This document shows positions 23,225 to 31,887 of a stretch of DNA of 50,700 nt, one piece after another. The notes under the pieces were generated by a model. That model saw only the letters and a program-made list of their open reading frames with translations. It had not been told where the DNA came from and ran no database searches. The position numbers were made by a program, and so were the translations under genes. Each line of letters opens with the position of its first letter. Within the stretch, counting starts at the first letter, position 1. Source of the stretch: Pseudomonas sp. GM21 (GTDB lineage: Bacteria > Pseudomonadota > Gammaproteobacteria > Pseudomonadales > Pseudomonadaceae); assembly GCF_000282215.1 (NCBI RefSeq), contig NZ_AKJS01000127.1, positions 1 to 50,700 of the forward strand. Reading direction: 5' to 3'.

Positions 23225-24127
23225 ATGCTGGGCGCTGTATCGGAACTGGATCTGCGTTTGATCCGGGTCTTTCTGACTGTCGTTGAGGCGGGCGGAATCT
23301 CGGCCGCGCAGACGGCGCTCAATACCACGCAACCTACCATCAGCGCGCAATTGGCGACGCTGGAAGCGCGGGTCGGATTTCGCTTGTGCGAGCGTGGGCG
23401 CGGCGGGTTTTCGGTGACGCCCAAGGGTGGGCAGTTTGTCGATGCGGCGCGGCGTTTACTGGCGGCGGCCGAGGGCTTTCGGGTCGAAGTGCAGCACATC
23501 AATCGCAAGGTATCGGGCAACATCAACATCGGCTTGCTCGGTCAAATCGATCCGTCCGCCAACAAGCACATCGCCCTGGCCATTGCTCGGTTGCGCTCAC
23601 GACATGAGGGGTTGTACTTCCACTTCACCGAACTGTCGTCTTCGTTGCTGGAAGAGAAAATCATCAACGGCCACATCGATCTGGCCATCGGTTACTTCTG
23701 GCACCGCTTACCCAACATCGATTACTACCCCTTGTTCCAGGAAACCCAAATCGCCTACTGCGCACCGGCGCACCCGCTGTTCGACCACGTGGGTGCGCTG
23801 AGCCGCGATGACGTGCGCAATTACGATTGGGTCTGGCCCAGCCACCCCTTGCCGGAAATGCCCGCGCCCACTTCCATCGAGCGTTTGACTGTGCTCACCG
23901 ACAGCATGGACGGCGCCGCCCTGCTCATTCTGTCGGGGCAGCATTTGGGTTTTTTGCCACAGCACTACGCGGCCAAACATGAACAGTTGGGGCAGTTGCA
24001 TCCGCTGAATCCGGAGCAGTTGCGCTATGAGGTCGGATTCCATGCGGCGGTGCGGCATTCAGCGCGGCAACGGGAGGTGGTGAGTGCGTTCCTGGTGGAG
24101 TTGATTGAGATTTTTGCAGCTGGGTGA
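23225..24127 (+). CDS. LysR-type regulator of the permease/amidohydrolase genes
   Basis: A 300-residue LysR protein. ATG 23225 is chosen because GGAGG lies 6 bases upstream. The winged helix is at about 8-65 (LRLIRVFLTVVEAGGISAAQ, TTQPTISAQLATLEARVG), and the effector-binding domain at about 95-295. It is divergent from the NCS1 permease, with a perfect palindrome between them, so it most likely controls uptake and hydrolysis of the same compound. The effector is unknown. Confidence 0.92.
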   Translation: MLGAVSELDLRLIRVFLTVVEAGGISAAQTALNTTQPTISAQLATLEARVGFRLCERGRGGFSVTPKGGQFVDAARRLLAAAEGFRVEVQHINRKVSGNINIGLLGQIDPSANKHIALAIARLRSRHEGLYFHFTELSSSLLEEKIINGHIDLAIGYFWHRLPNIDYYPLFQETQIAYCAPAHPLFDHVGALSRDDVRNYDWVWPSHPLPEMPAPTSIERLTVLTDSMDGAALLILSGQHLGFLPQHYAAKHEQLGQLHPLNPEQLRYEVGFHAAVRHSARQREVVSAFLVELIEIFAAG

Positions 24128-24348
24128 GTTCACAAGCAGCCGAATGGCGGCTTCGAGGCTGGCAGGCGGTACATCAGCATCGGCTTGCTGGTGCTGACGG
24201 CGATTGTCTGGTCCTGCGCGGGATACTGATCGGTCGGAAAAAGCCCAGTGCCCAGTTACTGCTAGGCTGTGTATCACCTGATCGTTTTGGAAGTTTGTCA
24301 GGCTGGTAGTGGGGTTTTTCAAAGGCCTGCTAGGGGAGTGTGAAGGTA

Positions 24349-27204
24349 ATGCGAAACCTCAGTTTGCATCTAAGGTGTTGGATCGCATTAACCGTCACCA
24401 TTGCAACGGTACTTACCATCCTGGCGGTACTGGTAATTCTCCAGCACGACGCCATGCTTTCACATTTGACACGCCAAAGGCTATCGGTTGTGGCCGAGGC
24501 AACTGCTGCACCGTTTCGTGATGTGGCGGCCATGGGGCTTCCAATCACATCAGTGCGCAACGCTGAAGGCCTGCTCAGTCGCGCCAAGGAAACGGATCCT
24601 AATATTTCCGCCATCGAATTGTTGAGCGCATCCGGGGATATTATTAAGTCCACCGGTGAGAAGCTTGACAGCGAACTTGCAGATGAACTGTCGCATGCGC
24701 AGGTATTGAATAAGGATGGCAAGTGGGACCTTGAAGACACTGATTCGGTGGCCAGTGGGCGATCCATAGTGAATGAATCGGGCACTCTACTTGGCAGCGT
24801 CGTTGCGATTTATCCAAAAAAGGAGCTGCAAGACCGATCGGCACACATTCGCAAAGACATCACACTGGCCGCCGTTGCCTTGCTGGCCATCTTTTCTGCT
24901 CTTTCCTTTCTGTTGTTCAGGTTGAAACTACTTGGCGCTATCGGCGGCGTCATTTCCCTGCAGGCGGGACTCAAGGACACCTCAGGCGAAGCGTCTGCGG
25001 CACATTCAGATGTTTCAAACAAGAACCCTACAGGAGAAGACTATGGCTTTTTGACACAGGAAGTCATCACACTTCACAACGATCTCATAGGCGCATCGAA
25101 GCAGTACAAGGCTGCAATGAAGGAGATGGGCTATTGCGCTGCAGAGACCATAACGCCAGCGTCACCCTTTTCAAATCCGGAATTACTCAATACTCAGTTG
25201 ATCGCAATACCGCAAACCGTGCTCGATCGAAACGCCGCACGCCAAATCTTGCCCTGGGCGGCTGCCTTGGTGATCGGCCCGGCACTGTTGCTGGGCGTGG
25301 TGGCGTATATAAGCGTCGGTCAATCCTTTCATCCAGAGCTTGTCAAACGTACCCAACTCATCGGCACGATAGCCGATGCAACCATGCAGCGCACCGTCAA
25401 CGCAGGTGTGCCGATTGAAAGCATGGTGGGCGGGACCGAATACTTCCGACACCTCCTCGCTGAGTTTCCGGAAATTTCTTACTTCGGCGTGTCCACTGAC
25501 TACCCAATCATTGAAGTAGGAGAAGATCAACACACCGCAAGCACCCTCAACCGTGCTCTGAGCAATACCCATAAACTTCCGATTTATCTCAATGGCAAGG
25601 TCGTTGGAACCGTCACAACGCAATCCAATTCAGCCTATATCGCAGAGCTGTTCAAAAGTGTCGCTCTGGATCTTGGTGTGATTATTATCGTGATAGTGCT
25701 ACTGGCACTTGAATTAATTGCGGTCATGATGAGTGTGTCTCTCACGGCACCTCTGAACAGGCTTCACTACATTGTTGCGCTACAAGCCGCAGGAAATTTT
25801 TCGACCTGCATAGCTTCTTTGAGCAGGGATGTGGTCGACCAGGTGAGTACCTGCCTCTCCGAGCGTGCAAAAGCTCTCCATGCCATGTTTCAGCGTGCAC
25901 GGCTGGCTGCCGTAAATGGCACACCCCCCTTGGCTGAAACCGTCGATTTGAATTCAATCGGCAAAGCGTTCGGCCTTCACGATATTGGCCCACGCTGGAT
26001 TCGTTTTTGCAGCCTTATCGATGTGCGTCTCGCATTATTTCTATTCGCCGCCGCCGATGAAATGGAGACGTCTTTTTTTTCCATATTCGTAAAGTCTGCA
26101 CACAATCCGATACCTTGGTTGAGCGAGGGTGCGGTCACCAGTCTGCCGCTTACGGCATACCTTATTGCGGTGCTGACCGTGACACCGTTTGTTCGTCCAC
26201 TTTCAGAACGTTTCGGCCACCGCAGACTTTTCCTGGTGGCCGCCGCAGCGACGGTAATCGCAAAGCTCGGTATGTGCGTTGCCGGAAATGTCCCGGCGAT
26301 CACTTTTTTTAACCTGATGTGCGGCGCGGGATATGCATTTGCGTCTTTGGCCTGCCAGGATTACGTACTGGACGTAGCGCACAAGGACGAGCGTGCACGC
26401 TCGTTAGGTTTATTCTCCGCGGCTATGTTTGGCGGTATTTTTGCTGGCTCTGCGCTAGGTGGCATCCTCGCCGATCGGCTCGGATATTCAGCGGTATTTG
26501 TCATTAGTGCCGCGCTGATTCTGGTTTCCGGAGCACTCATCTATTGGCAACTTCCCCACCAGCGCCACGTTGACAGCCGCATGACAGATAGACCGAGGCG
26601 ATCAAGTAAGGATGTCTTCGCGACTTTTCGAAATCCGCGTTTTGCAAGCCTTGCATTTGGCATCATCGCGCCTCAGGCAATTTTGGATATGGTGTTCATC
26701 TCGTATTTGCTCTCACTACTAATGGAGTCGCTTGGAGCCAGCGCAGCGGACATTGGTCGATTACTCATGATCTATTTCTTGATGATCATTATTTCCGGCT
26801 CGCTGTACGGAAAACTGGCCGAACGTGGCGTTAGTGCCCGCAACATTGTGCTTCCGGGTTCTTTTATAGGAGGTACCTCGTTGCTCGTTGCCGCCACCTG
26901 GCCAAGTATAGGGATGATGGGGTTCGCGATGATTGGCGCGGGCGTTGGCCATGGCTTGGTACGAGGTCCCCAGACTGCAATGGTCATGGATGTTGCCGAA
27001 ACTTCGCTGGCCCATTTAGGCACCAATTCTGCGATTGCTGCCGCGCGCATCACCGAACGGAGCGCAAGCATTGTGGCGCTAGTCTGCATTGCCACTGCTG
27101 CCGACTACATTGGCTATGTCGGGGCCGTTTACACCATCGCAATCCTCGTGCTGTCCGGAGCGCTTCTATACCTGTCAGCATCAAACCCAAGTCGTGATAG
27201 TTAA
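24349..27204 (+). CDS. Tandem extracytoplasmic sensor modules fused to an MFS transporter
   Basis: A 951-residue fusion. ATG 24349 is preferred (GGGGAG 10 bases upstream) over GTG 24340. Module 1: helix at about 8-32, extracytoplasmic domain to about 165, helix at about 170-195. Module 2: helix at about 300-322, extracytoplasmic domain to about 435, helix at about 440-465, then a HAMP-like SLTAPLNRL. The modules look duplicated: ATAAPFRDVAAMGLPITSV against ADATMQRTVNAGVPIESM. They resemble CACHE-type sensors. From about 555 on there is a 12-helix MFS domain with loop motifs LSERFGHRRL and ADRLGYS. No kinase, cyclase, phosphatase or methyl-accepting output is present. The partner binding-protein gene starts 17 bases downstream. 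Confidence 0.85.
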   Translation: MRNLSLHLRCWIALTVTIATVLTILAVLVILQHDAMLSHLTRQRLSVVAEATAAPFRDVAAMGLPITSVRNAEGLLSRAKETDPNISAIELLSASGDIIKSTGEKLDSELADELSHAQVLNKDGKWDLEDTDSVASGRSIVNESGTLLGSVVAIYPKKELQDRSAHIRKDITLAAVALLAIFSALSFLLFRLKLLGAIGGVISLQAGLKDTSGEASAAHSDVSNKNPTGEDYGFLTQEVITLHNDLIGASKQYKAAMKEMGYCAAETITPASPFSNPELLNTQLIAIPQTVLDRNAARQILPWAAALVIGPALLLGVVAYISVGQSFHPELVKRTQLIGTIADATMQRTVNAGVPIESMVGGTEYFRHLLAEFPEISYFGVSTDYPIIEVGEDQHTASTLNRALSNTHKLPIYLNGKVVGTVTTQSNSAYIAELFKSVALDLGVIIIVIVLLALELIAVMMSVSLTAPLNRLHYIVALQAAGNFSTCIASLSRDVVDQVSTCLSERAKALHAMFQRARLAAVNGTPPLAETVDLNSIGKAFGLHDIGPRWIRFCSLIDVRLALFLFAAADEMETSFFSIFVKSAHNPIPWLSEGAVTSLPLTAYLIAVLTVTPFVRPLSERFGHRRLFLVAAAATVIAKLGMCVAGNVPAITFFNLMCGAGYAFASLACQDYVLDVAHKDERARSLGLFSAAMFGGIFAGSALGGILADRLGYSAVFVISAALILVSGALIYWQLPHQRHVDSRMTDRPRRSSKDVFATFRNPRFASLAFGIIAPQAILDMVFISYLLSLLMESLGASAADIGRLLMIYFLMIIISGSLYGKLAERGVSARNIVLPGSFIGGTSLLVAATWPSIGMMGFAMIGAGVGHGLVRGPQTAMVMDVAETSLAHLGTNSAIAAARITERSASIVALVCIATAADYIGYVGAVYTIAILVLSGALLYLSASNPSRDS

Positions 27205-27221
27205 ATCAGAAGGGAACATTT

Positions 27222-28235
27222 ATGACTGGCTATAGAAGGGTGTGTACGGCACTACTGCTTATGGGCTTTGTGGGGACTGTTGCGCCTCCGTTCGTGAATG
27301 CAGCCGCAAAGAAGACGATCATGATGGTGGCTTGGCTAGGCTGCGAAGACGTTTGTAAAGGGGTAAAGGAATACATCGCAGAGAACAATATCGATGCGGA
27401 AATTCTTGTTCGTGACGCCTCGCAAGACAAGAGCAAACTGCCTGCGTTTGCAGCAGAGGCCCGCGCGTTGAATGTCGATGCCGTGATTACCTGGGGCACT
27501 AAAGCAACGCTGGGGATGATCGGCACTCTCAATGATCATGACCCCGGATTTTTGGTTGATATCCCGGTTATTTTTACCGTGGTTGCCGATCCGGTTGGCA
27601 ACCACATCATTCAAAGCTATGAAAACACAGGAAGACCTAACGTCACCGGGACTCGCAATCGCGTGCCAGAAGCAGTAAACATAAAAAGCATTCAACGGTA
27701 TATGCCTGGTTTCAGTCACCTGGGCATGATCTACGATACCAGTGAGCCCAATTCCGTGAGCAAGGTTGCGGAAATGCAGTCCCTCACCGATCAACTCAAG
27801 ATCAAGTTCGATGCCTTGCCTCTTGATAAGGGCGTTGATGGCACACCGACGGCCGAGTCGATTGCCACGAATATGGCGCAATTGAAGGCCAAAGGGGTTC
27901 AGTGGGTGTATTTGGGCTCAAGTACGTTCCTGGAAAAGCAGGGAAAAATCTTCACAGAGTCCGCGGTGGAAAATGGCATTGCGGTACTGAGCCCTTACGA
28001 GCACCTCGTGAGTGAATCCCAGGCTTTGATGTCTGTTGCCGCACGCGATTTCGACGTCGGAAAACTGGCTGCCAAGCAAGCCGTCCGGATCGTCGTAGAG
28101 GGGAAAAAGCCAGGCGACTTGCCTGTGCTTGCGATCGATCAGTTTGCCTACATAGTCAATATGACGGTCGCAAAAAAGCTTCAACTCTATCCGCCAGTGG
28201 ATTTTCTGCAGTTTGTAGAAAAGGTTGAAAACTAG
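27222..28235 (+). CDS. ABC-type substrate-binding protein (PF04392-like), orphan
   Basis: A 337-residue exported protein with signal peptide (ALLLMGFVGTVAPPFVNA). The body matches the ABC_sub_bind family: VDAVITWGTKATLG, DIPVIFTVVADPVG, a VTGT-type segment, HLGMIYDTSEPNS, VYLGSSTFLEKQG and late KLAAKQAVRIVVEGKKPGDLP. That family normally works with ABC permease and ATPase genes, which are absent here. Instead it follows the sensor-MFS fusion by 17 bases. The likely role is to load ligand onto, or signal ligand to, that fusion's periplasmic modules (inference). No terminator was found directly after it. Confidence 0.85.
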   Translation: MTGYRRVCTALLLMGFVGTVAPPFVNAAAKKTIMMVAWLGCEDVCKGVKEYIAENNIDAEILVRDASQDKSKLPAFAAEARALNVDAVITWGTKATLGMIGTLNDHDPGFLVDIPVIFTVVADPVGNHIIQSYENTGRPNVTGTRNRVPEAVNIKSIQRYMPGFSHLGMIYDTSEPNSVSKVAEMQSLTDQLKIKFDALPLDKGVDGTPTAESIATNMAQLKAKGVQWVYLGSSTFLEKQGKIFTESAVENGIAVLSPYEHLVSESQALMSVAARDFDVGKLAAKQAVRIVVEGKKPGDLPVLAIDQFAYIVNMTVAKKLQLYPPVDFLQFVEKVEN

Positions 28236-28325
28236 CGCCGCATTGTCGTAATCAAACCGGTTCTGTAGTCAGATGCGGATTCAGCCGAGGACAGGACGTC
28301 GATTCGGGCCACCGAGCCGTGAATC

Positions 28326-28351
28326 AGGGGACGACAACATATCTGTCCCCT
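28326..28351. repeat. GGGGACGA-type hairpin repeat, copy 1
   Basis: AGGGGAC (28326-28332) pairs with GTCCCCT (28345-28351). The 31-base unit ATCAGGGGACGACAACAT plus TGTCCCCTTT is nearly repeated at 29275-29305. It lies just after the stop of the small leftward gene at 28364 and may also act as its terminator. Confidence 0.6.
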
Positions 28352-28363
28352 TTCAGACCTTTT

Positions 28364-28543
28364 TCAGACCTGTTCTTCAAGCACGCCAAAGCGCAGGTCG
28401 TTGGTCACGTAATCCGCAGGGAAGACATCCTGATCAAGCTGGAACAGCTCTTTGTGCTGCTGCGAACTCTCGTTGAGTGGGCCGTCGAGACTCACGCCTG
28501 TCAGCTCGGCGAGAAGTTCGCCAATCAGTTTTTCTACGCTCAT
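28364..28543 (-). CDS. 59-residue hypothetical protein
   Basis: Starts MSVEKLIGELLAELTGVSLD and ends LRFGVLEEQV. It is acidic, soluble and probably helical, without membrane segment. Third-position GC bias and amino-acid composition look like a real Pseudomonas gene. The site upstream of the ATG (AGAACAATAAA) is weak. A copy of the AraC-type motif lies 125 bases upstream (28668-28686), in the same orientation as at the catabolic operon. Function unknown. Confidence 0.5.
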   Translation of the reverse strand: MSVEKLIGELLAELTGVSLDGPLNESSQQHKELFQLDQDVFPADYVTNDLRFGVLEEQV

Positions 28544-28667
28544 TTTATTGTTCTCTTAACGACTGAAGGTGAGTGCGGTCGAGCCGCCGAATTGCGGGGC
28601 TTGCAGCGCAGTTCGTAAGGAGAATTTAATAGGCGCGGACGTTATCAATTTTTCAATCGGCGACAGC

Positions 28668-28686
28668 GCTTTTTCATTTCATGACA
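28668..28686 (-). promoter_or_regulatory. Distant copy of the AraC-type motif
   Basis: GCTTTTTCATTTCATGACA, one base longer in the T-run than the site at 8931 and otherwise matching closely. It lies between the isochorismatase gene end (28715) and the small gene start (28543), so it can act only on the small gene. Confidence 0.4.
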
Positions 28687-28714
28687 ATTTATGTCCGTTG
28701 ATCCGGCAGTGGAT

Positions 28715-29248
28715 TCAGATGCGGATTTGTCCCGCTGGCATGACATCGATCCGCGCAACCGAACCGGTCAGGTGCGCCAGGTCCTTGTTGTGCTCGGCGA
28801 TGATCTCCTCGGCGCTGAGGCTGCCGTTGTCGACGGTGGAATGCGCGTCCGCCGCCAGCACCACGTCGTAGCCCAGTATCAGTGCCTGGCGCACGGTCGC
28901 GTTGACGCAGTAGTCGGTTTGCAGTCCACAGATGATCAAGCGCTCGATTTCTTCTCTCTGCAGCAGTTTTTGCAGTTTGGTCTGGTAGAACGAATCCGGT
29001 GTGGTTTTACGTACGCGAATATCCTCGGGCTCGGTCTCCAGCCCTTTAGCCAATTGCCAGCCGGCGGTGTCGTGCACCAAAGGACCGTTCACTTCTTCGT
29101 GCTGGATGAACACGACCGGCACCCCGGCTATCCGGGCCCGGATGCTCATGTGGTTGATGTTCTCGATGACACGGTTGATCTCAAAGCACTCCTCCTCGCC
29201 AGTGCACAGCGCCTGCTGGACGTCGATGATTAACAGTGCAGTGGCCAT
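28715..29248 (-). CDS. Isochorismatase-family cysteine hydrolase
   Basis: A 177-residue protein. ATG 29248 is chosen because AAGGAG precedes it. The catalytic Asp is in ALLIIDVQQAL, the Lys in VRKTTPDSFYQT, and the nucleophile Cys in GLQTDYCVNAT with the usual preceding cis-peptide region. This is the nicotinamidase/isochorismatase fold; small members of this group hydrolyse amides or isochorismate-like ethers, and the true substrate is not readable. It is flanked on both sides by GGGGACG hairpin repeats. The gamma-glutamyltransferase gene lies upstream on the same strand by map order (higher coordinates). Confidence 0.88.
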   Translation of the reverse strand: MATALLIIDVQQALCTGEEECFEINRVIENINHMSIRARIAGVPVVFIQHEEVNGPLVHDTAGWQLAKGLETEPEDIRVRKTTPDSFYQTKLQKLLQREEIERLIICGLQTDYCVNATVRQALILGYDVVLAADAHSTVDNGSLSAEEIIAEHNKDLAHLTGSVARIDVMPAGQIRI

Positions 29249-29274
29249 GATTCGCTCCTTGAACAATCAGTGGA

Positions 29275-29305
29275 TCAGGGGACGAAAACAGCGCCGTCCC
29301 CTTTC
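29275..29305. repeat. GGGGACGA-type hairpin repeat, copy 2
   Basis: AGGGGACG (29277-29284) pairs with CGTCCCCT (29295-29302). It is the partner of the element at 28326 and lies between the gamma-glutamyltransferase stop and the isochorismatase start. Read on the minus strand it could also terminate the former gene. Confidence 0.6.
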
Positions 29306-29316
29306 CAACTCAAGCG

Positions 29317-31044
29317 TTAGTAGCCGAGCGACAGCCCGGTGTTGCGACGGGGATCGTTGGCGCCGTAAAAGCGGTTTTTGCCGACCGGTTTTCCTTCCAG
29401 TGAAGGCGCGCCGACCAGGATCGCCGCCACGTGGTTGGCATCCTGTGGCCCGGCAAATTTATGCCCCCAGCTTTCGAGGATCTTCACCGTGTCCGGGCTG
29501 GTGGTGAAGGTCTCCAGGTTGGTTTCTTCCGGCAACCACTGCTGGTGGAAACGCGGTGCGTCCACCGCTTCCTGGATGTTCATGCCGTAGTCGATGACGT
29601 TGAGCATGGTCAGCAAGGTGGCAGTGATGATGCGGCTGCCGCCGGGAGTGCCGACGACCATCACCACCTTGCCGTCCTTGGTGACGATGGTCGGGCTCAT
29701 CGACGACAGCGGTGCTTTACCGGGGGCGATGGCGTTGGCCTCCCCTTGCACCAGGCCGTACATGTTCGGTACACCGATTTTCGCAGTGAAGTCGTCCATT
29801 TCGTCGTTGAGGATGACCCCGGTTTTGCTGGCCATGACACCGGCGCCAAACCAGTCGTTGAGGGTGTAGGTCACCGACACCGCGTTGCCCCATTTATCGA
29901 CGATGGAGTAGTGCGTGGTGTTGCTGCCTTCATGGGGCGCTACGCCAGGTTTGATCTCGCTGGACACGCCGGCCTTTTGCGGCTTGATCGCTGCGCGCAG
30001 TTGGGTGGCGTAGTTTTTATCCAGCAGGTGGGCGATCGGGTTTTTCACAAAATCCGGGTCGCCGAGGTAGCTGTTGCGGTCCACATAGGCGTGGCGCATG
30101 GCTTCGATCTGATAGTGCATGCCTTGGGCCGAGTGGTAGCCCAGGTCTTTGATCGGGTAGCCTTCGAGGATGTTCATGATCTCGCAGATCACCACCCCGC
30201 CGGAGCTTGGCGGCGGTGCCGAGACTACGTGGTAGCCACGGTAATCGCACTCGATCGGCGCCAGCTCGCGGGTTTTGTATTTGTCTAGGTCGGCCTGGAC
30301 GATGATGCCTTTGTTGGCCTGGCTGGACGTGACGATGGCGTCGGCGACCCAGCCTTTATAGAAGCCGTCGGAGCCCTTTTCGGAAATTTCCCGCAGGGTC
30401 TTGCCCAGATCCTTCTGCACCAGTTTTTGACCGACCTGCATCGGCTCGCCGTTGCTCAGGAAAATCGCGCCTGAGTCCTTTATGTCTTTCTTGAACACGT
30501 CGGTGGCGTAGTCCAGCAATTCGACATCACCCTGCTCCAGCACAAACCCGTCTTCAGCCAGTTTGATCGCCGGGGCGATCACCTCCTTGCGTGGTTTGGT
30601 GCCGTACTTGCTCAGGGCCAGTTCCATGCCGGACACGGTCCCCGGTACACCGACGGCCAGGTGGCCACGGGTGCTGAGGTCCGGGACAACATTGCCTTCC
30701 TTATCGAGGTACATGTTGGCGGTGGCGGCCAGCGGGGCTTTTTCACGGAAATCGAGGAAGGTCTTGCGCCCGTCCGCCAACTGAATGGTCATGAAACCGC
30801 CGCCCCCCAGGTTGCCCGCCGCGGGGTACACCACCGCCAGCGCGTAACCCACTGCGACGGCAGCATCGACGGCGTTGCCGCCGTTCTTGAGCACATCGAC
30901 CCCCACTTGGGAGGCCAGATGCTGGGCGGTGACCACCATGCCGTTTTCGGCCGCGACGGGGGCAACGGAGGCTGCGTGGGCGGTCAGGCAGCTGAGCGCC
31001 AATGAAGTCGCGATGAGCGATTTGGCAAAAGGTTCGTACTTCAT
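29317..31044 (-). CDS. ggt: Gamma-glutamyltransferase
   Basis: A 575-residue periplasmic enzyme that cleaves gamma-glutamyl bonds of glutathione and transfers the glutamyl group to water or amino acids. ATG 31044 begins a signal peptide (SLIATSLALSCLTAHA). The precursor self-cleaves before the nucleophile Thr, seen at about residue 376 in the block SNTTHYSIVDKWGNAVS. Also visible are GGNAVDAAVAVGYAL, GNLGGGGFMTI and PLSSMSPTIV, the Ser-Ser oxyanion segment. All catalytic parts are intact and the length is typical. It is divergent from the ogt gene; a short promoter region lies between. Confidence 0.95.
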   Translation of the reverse strand: MKYEPFAKSLIATSLALSCLTAHAASVAPVAAENGMVVTAQHLASQVGVDVLKNGGNAVDAAVAVGYALAVVYPAAGNLGGGGFMTIQLADGRKTFLDFREKAPLAATANMYLDKEGNVVPDLSTRGHLAVGVPGTVSGMELALSKYGTKPRKEVIAPAIKLAEDGFVLEQGDVELLDYATDVFKKDIKDSGAIFLSNGEPMQVGQKLVQKDLGKTLREISEKGSDGFYKGWVADAIVTSSQANKGIIVQADLDKYKTRELAPIECDYRGYHVVSAPPPSSGGVVICEIMNILEGYPIKDLGYHSAQGMHYQIEAMRHAYVDRNSYLGDPDFVKNPIAHLLDKNYATQLRAAIKPQKAGVSSEIKPGVAPHEGSNTTHYSIVDKWGNAVSVTYTLNDWFGAGVMASKTGVILNDEMDDFTAKIGVPNMYGLVQGEANAIAPGKAPLSSMSPTIVTKDGKVVMVVGTPGGSRIITATLLTMLNVIDYGMNIQEAVDAPRFHQQWLPEETNLETFTTSPDTVKILESWGHKFAGPQDANHVAAILVGAPSLEGKPVGKNRFYGANDPRRNTGLSLGY

Positions 31045-31195
31045 GAGTCGTTCTCTTTTTTTGTTTTCAGGCTCTGTGAAAAACAGAGTGATCGGTTCAA
31101 AAGCACAGGCAAGTATGGTCGCGATTGCGTATTGCGCCTCCCGGTCGAGGCAGTATGCTGAGCCTCTGTTCAGCCCTTCTGCGGAGTCCGCCAGC

Positions 31196-31711
31196 ATGAC
31201 CTACACCTTCACCACCCTGGCGTCTCCGGTCGGCGAACTGAAGCTGGTGGCGAAAGATGAGCGACTGGCGGCCATCCTCTGGGAAAACGACAAACTGAAC
31301 CGGGTGCGGCTGGGCCCGATGCACGAAGCCCCGGACAACCCGATCCTGATACGCGCCGTTCGGCAGTTGCAGGAATACTTTGCCGGCACGCGAAATAGCT
31401 TCGAGCTGGAACTGGATTTTGCCGGGACGGACTTCCAGAAGAAGGTTTGGCAGGCGCTGCTGACCATCCCGTTCGGAGAGACGCGCAGCTATGGCCAGAT
31501 TGCCGAGCAGATCGGCAATCCGAGCGCGGTTCGGGCGGTGGGCGCGGCGAATGGCAAGAACCCGATCTCGATTGTTGCCCCCTGCCATCGGGTGATCGGT
31601 GCCTCGGGCAAGCTCACCGGTTTTGCCGGCGGGCTTGAGGCGAAGGAGCGGTTGCTGACGCTTGAAGGGTGCGAGTGGTCAGGCGCCAGCAGAACGGGTG
31701 ATCTGTTCTGA
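31196..31711 (+). CDS. ogt: Methylated-DNA-[protein]-cysteine S-methyltransferase
   Basis: A 171-residue suicide repair protein that moves O6-alkyl groups from guanine to its own cysteine. The acceptor motif PCHRVIG is at about residues 129-135 (Cys130). The DNA-reading helix-turn-helix is RSYGQIAEQIGNPSAVRAVG. There is no Ada-type N-terminal regulatory domain, so it is the Ogt type. GGAG precedes the ATG. It is divergent from ggt and is followed by a REP pair. Confidence 0.92.
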   Translation: MTYTFTTLASPVGELKLVAKDERLAAILWENDKLNRVRLGPMHEAPDNPILIRAVRQLQEYFAGTRNSFELELDFAGTDFQKKVWQALLTIPFGETRSYGQIAEQIGNPSAVRAVGAANGKNPISIVAPCHRVIGASGKLTGFAGGLEAKERLLTLEGCEWSGASRTGDLF

Positions 31712-31724
31712 CTGACCGGAACAC

Positions 31725-31875
31725 CTGTAGCAGCTGCCGAGCCTGCGAGGCTGCGTTCGGCGGCGAAACCGTCGTAATCCGAGCGCACTCGATCTAGCTG
31801 ATGCACCGCGCTGCCCACATCCACGGCAGCGGCCCGCATCAAACGCAGCCTCGCGGAGCTCGTCAGCTGCTACAG
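31725..31875. repeat. Inverted pair of repeats (CTGTAGCAGCTG type)
   Basis: CTGTAGCAGCTGCCGAGCCTGCGAGGCTGCG (31725-31755) is mirrored by CGCAGCCTCGCGGAGCTCGTCAGCTGCTACAG (31844-31875). It lies between the convergent ogt and nudK genes. This is a common Pseudomonas intergenic repeat type and may act as a two-way transcription barrier. Confidence 0.8.
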
Positions 31876-31887
31876 GGACAGTGTCGG

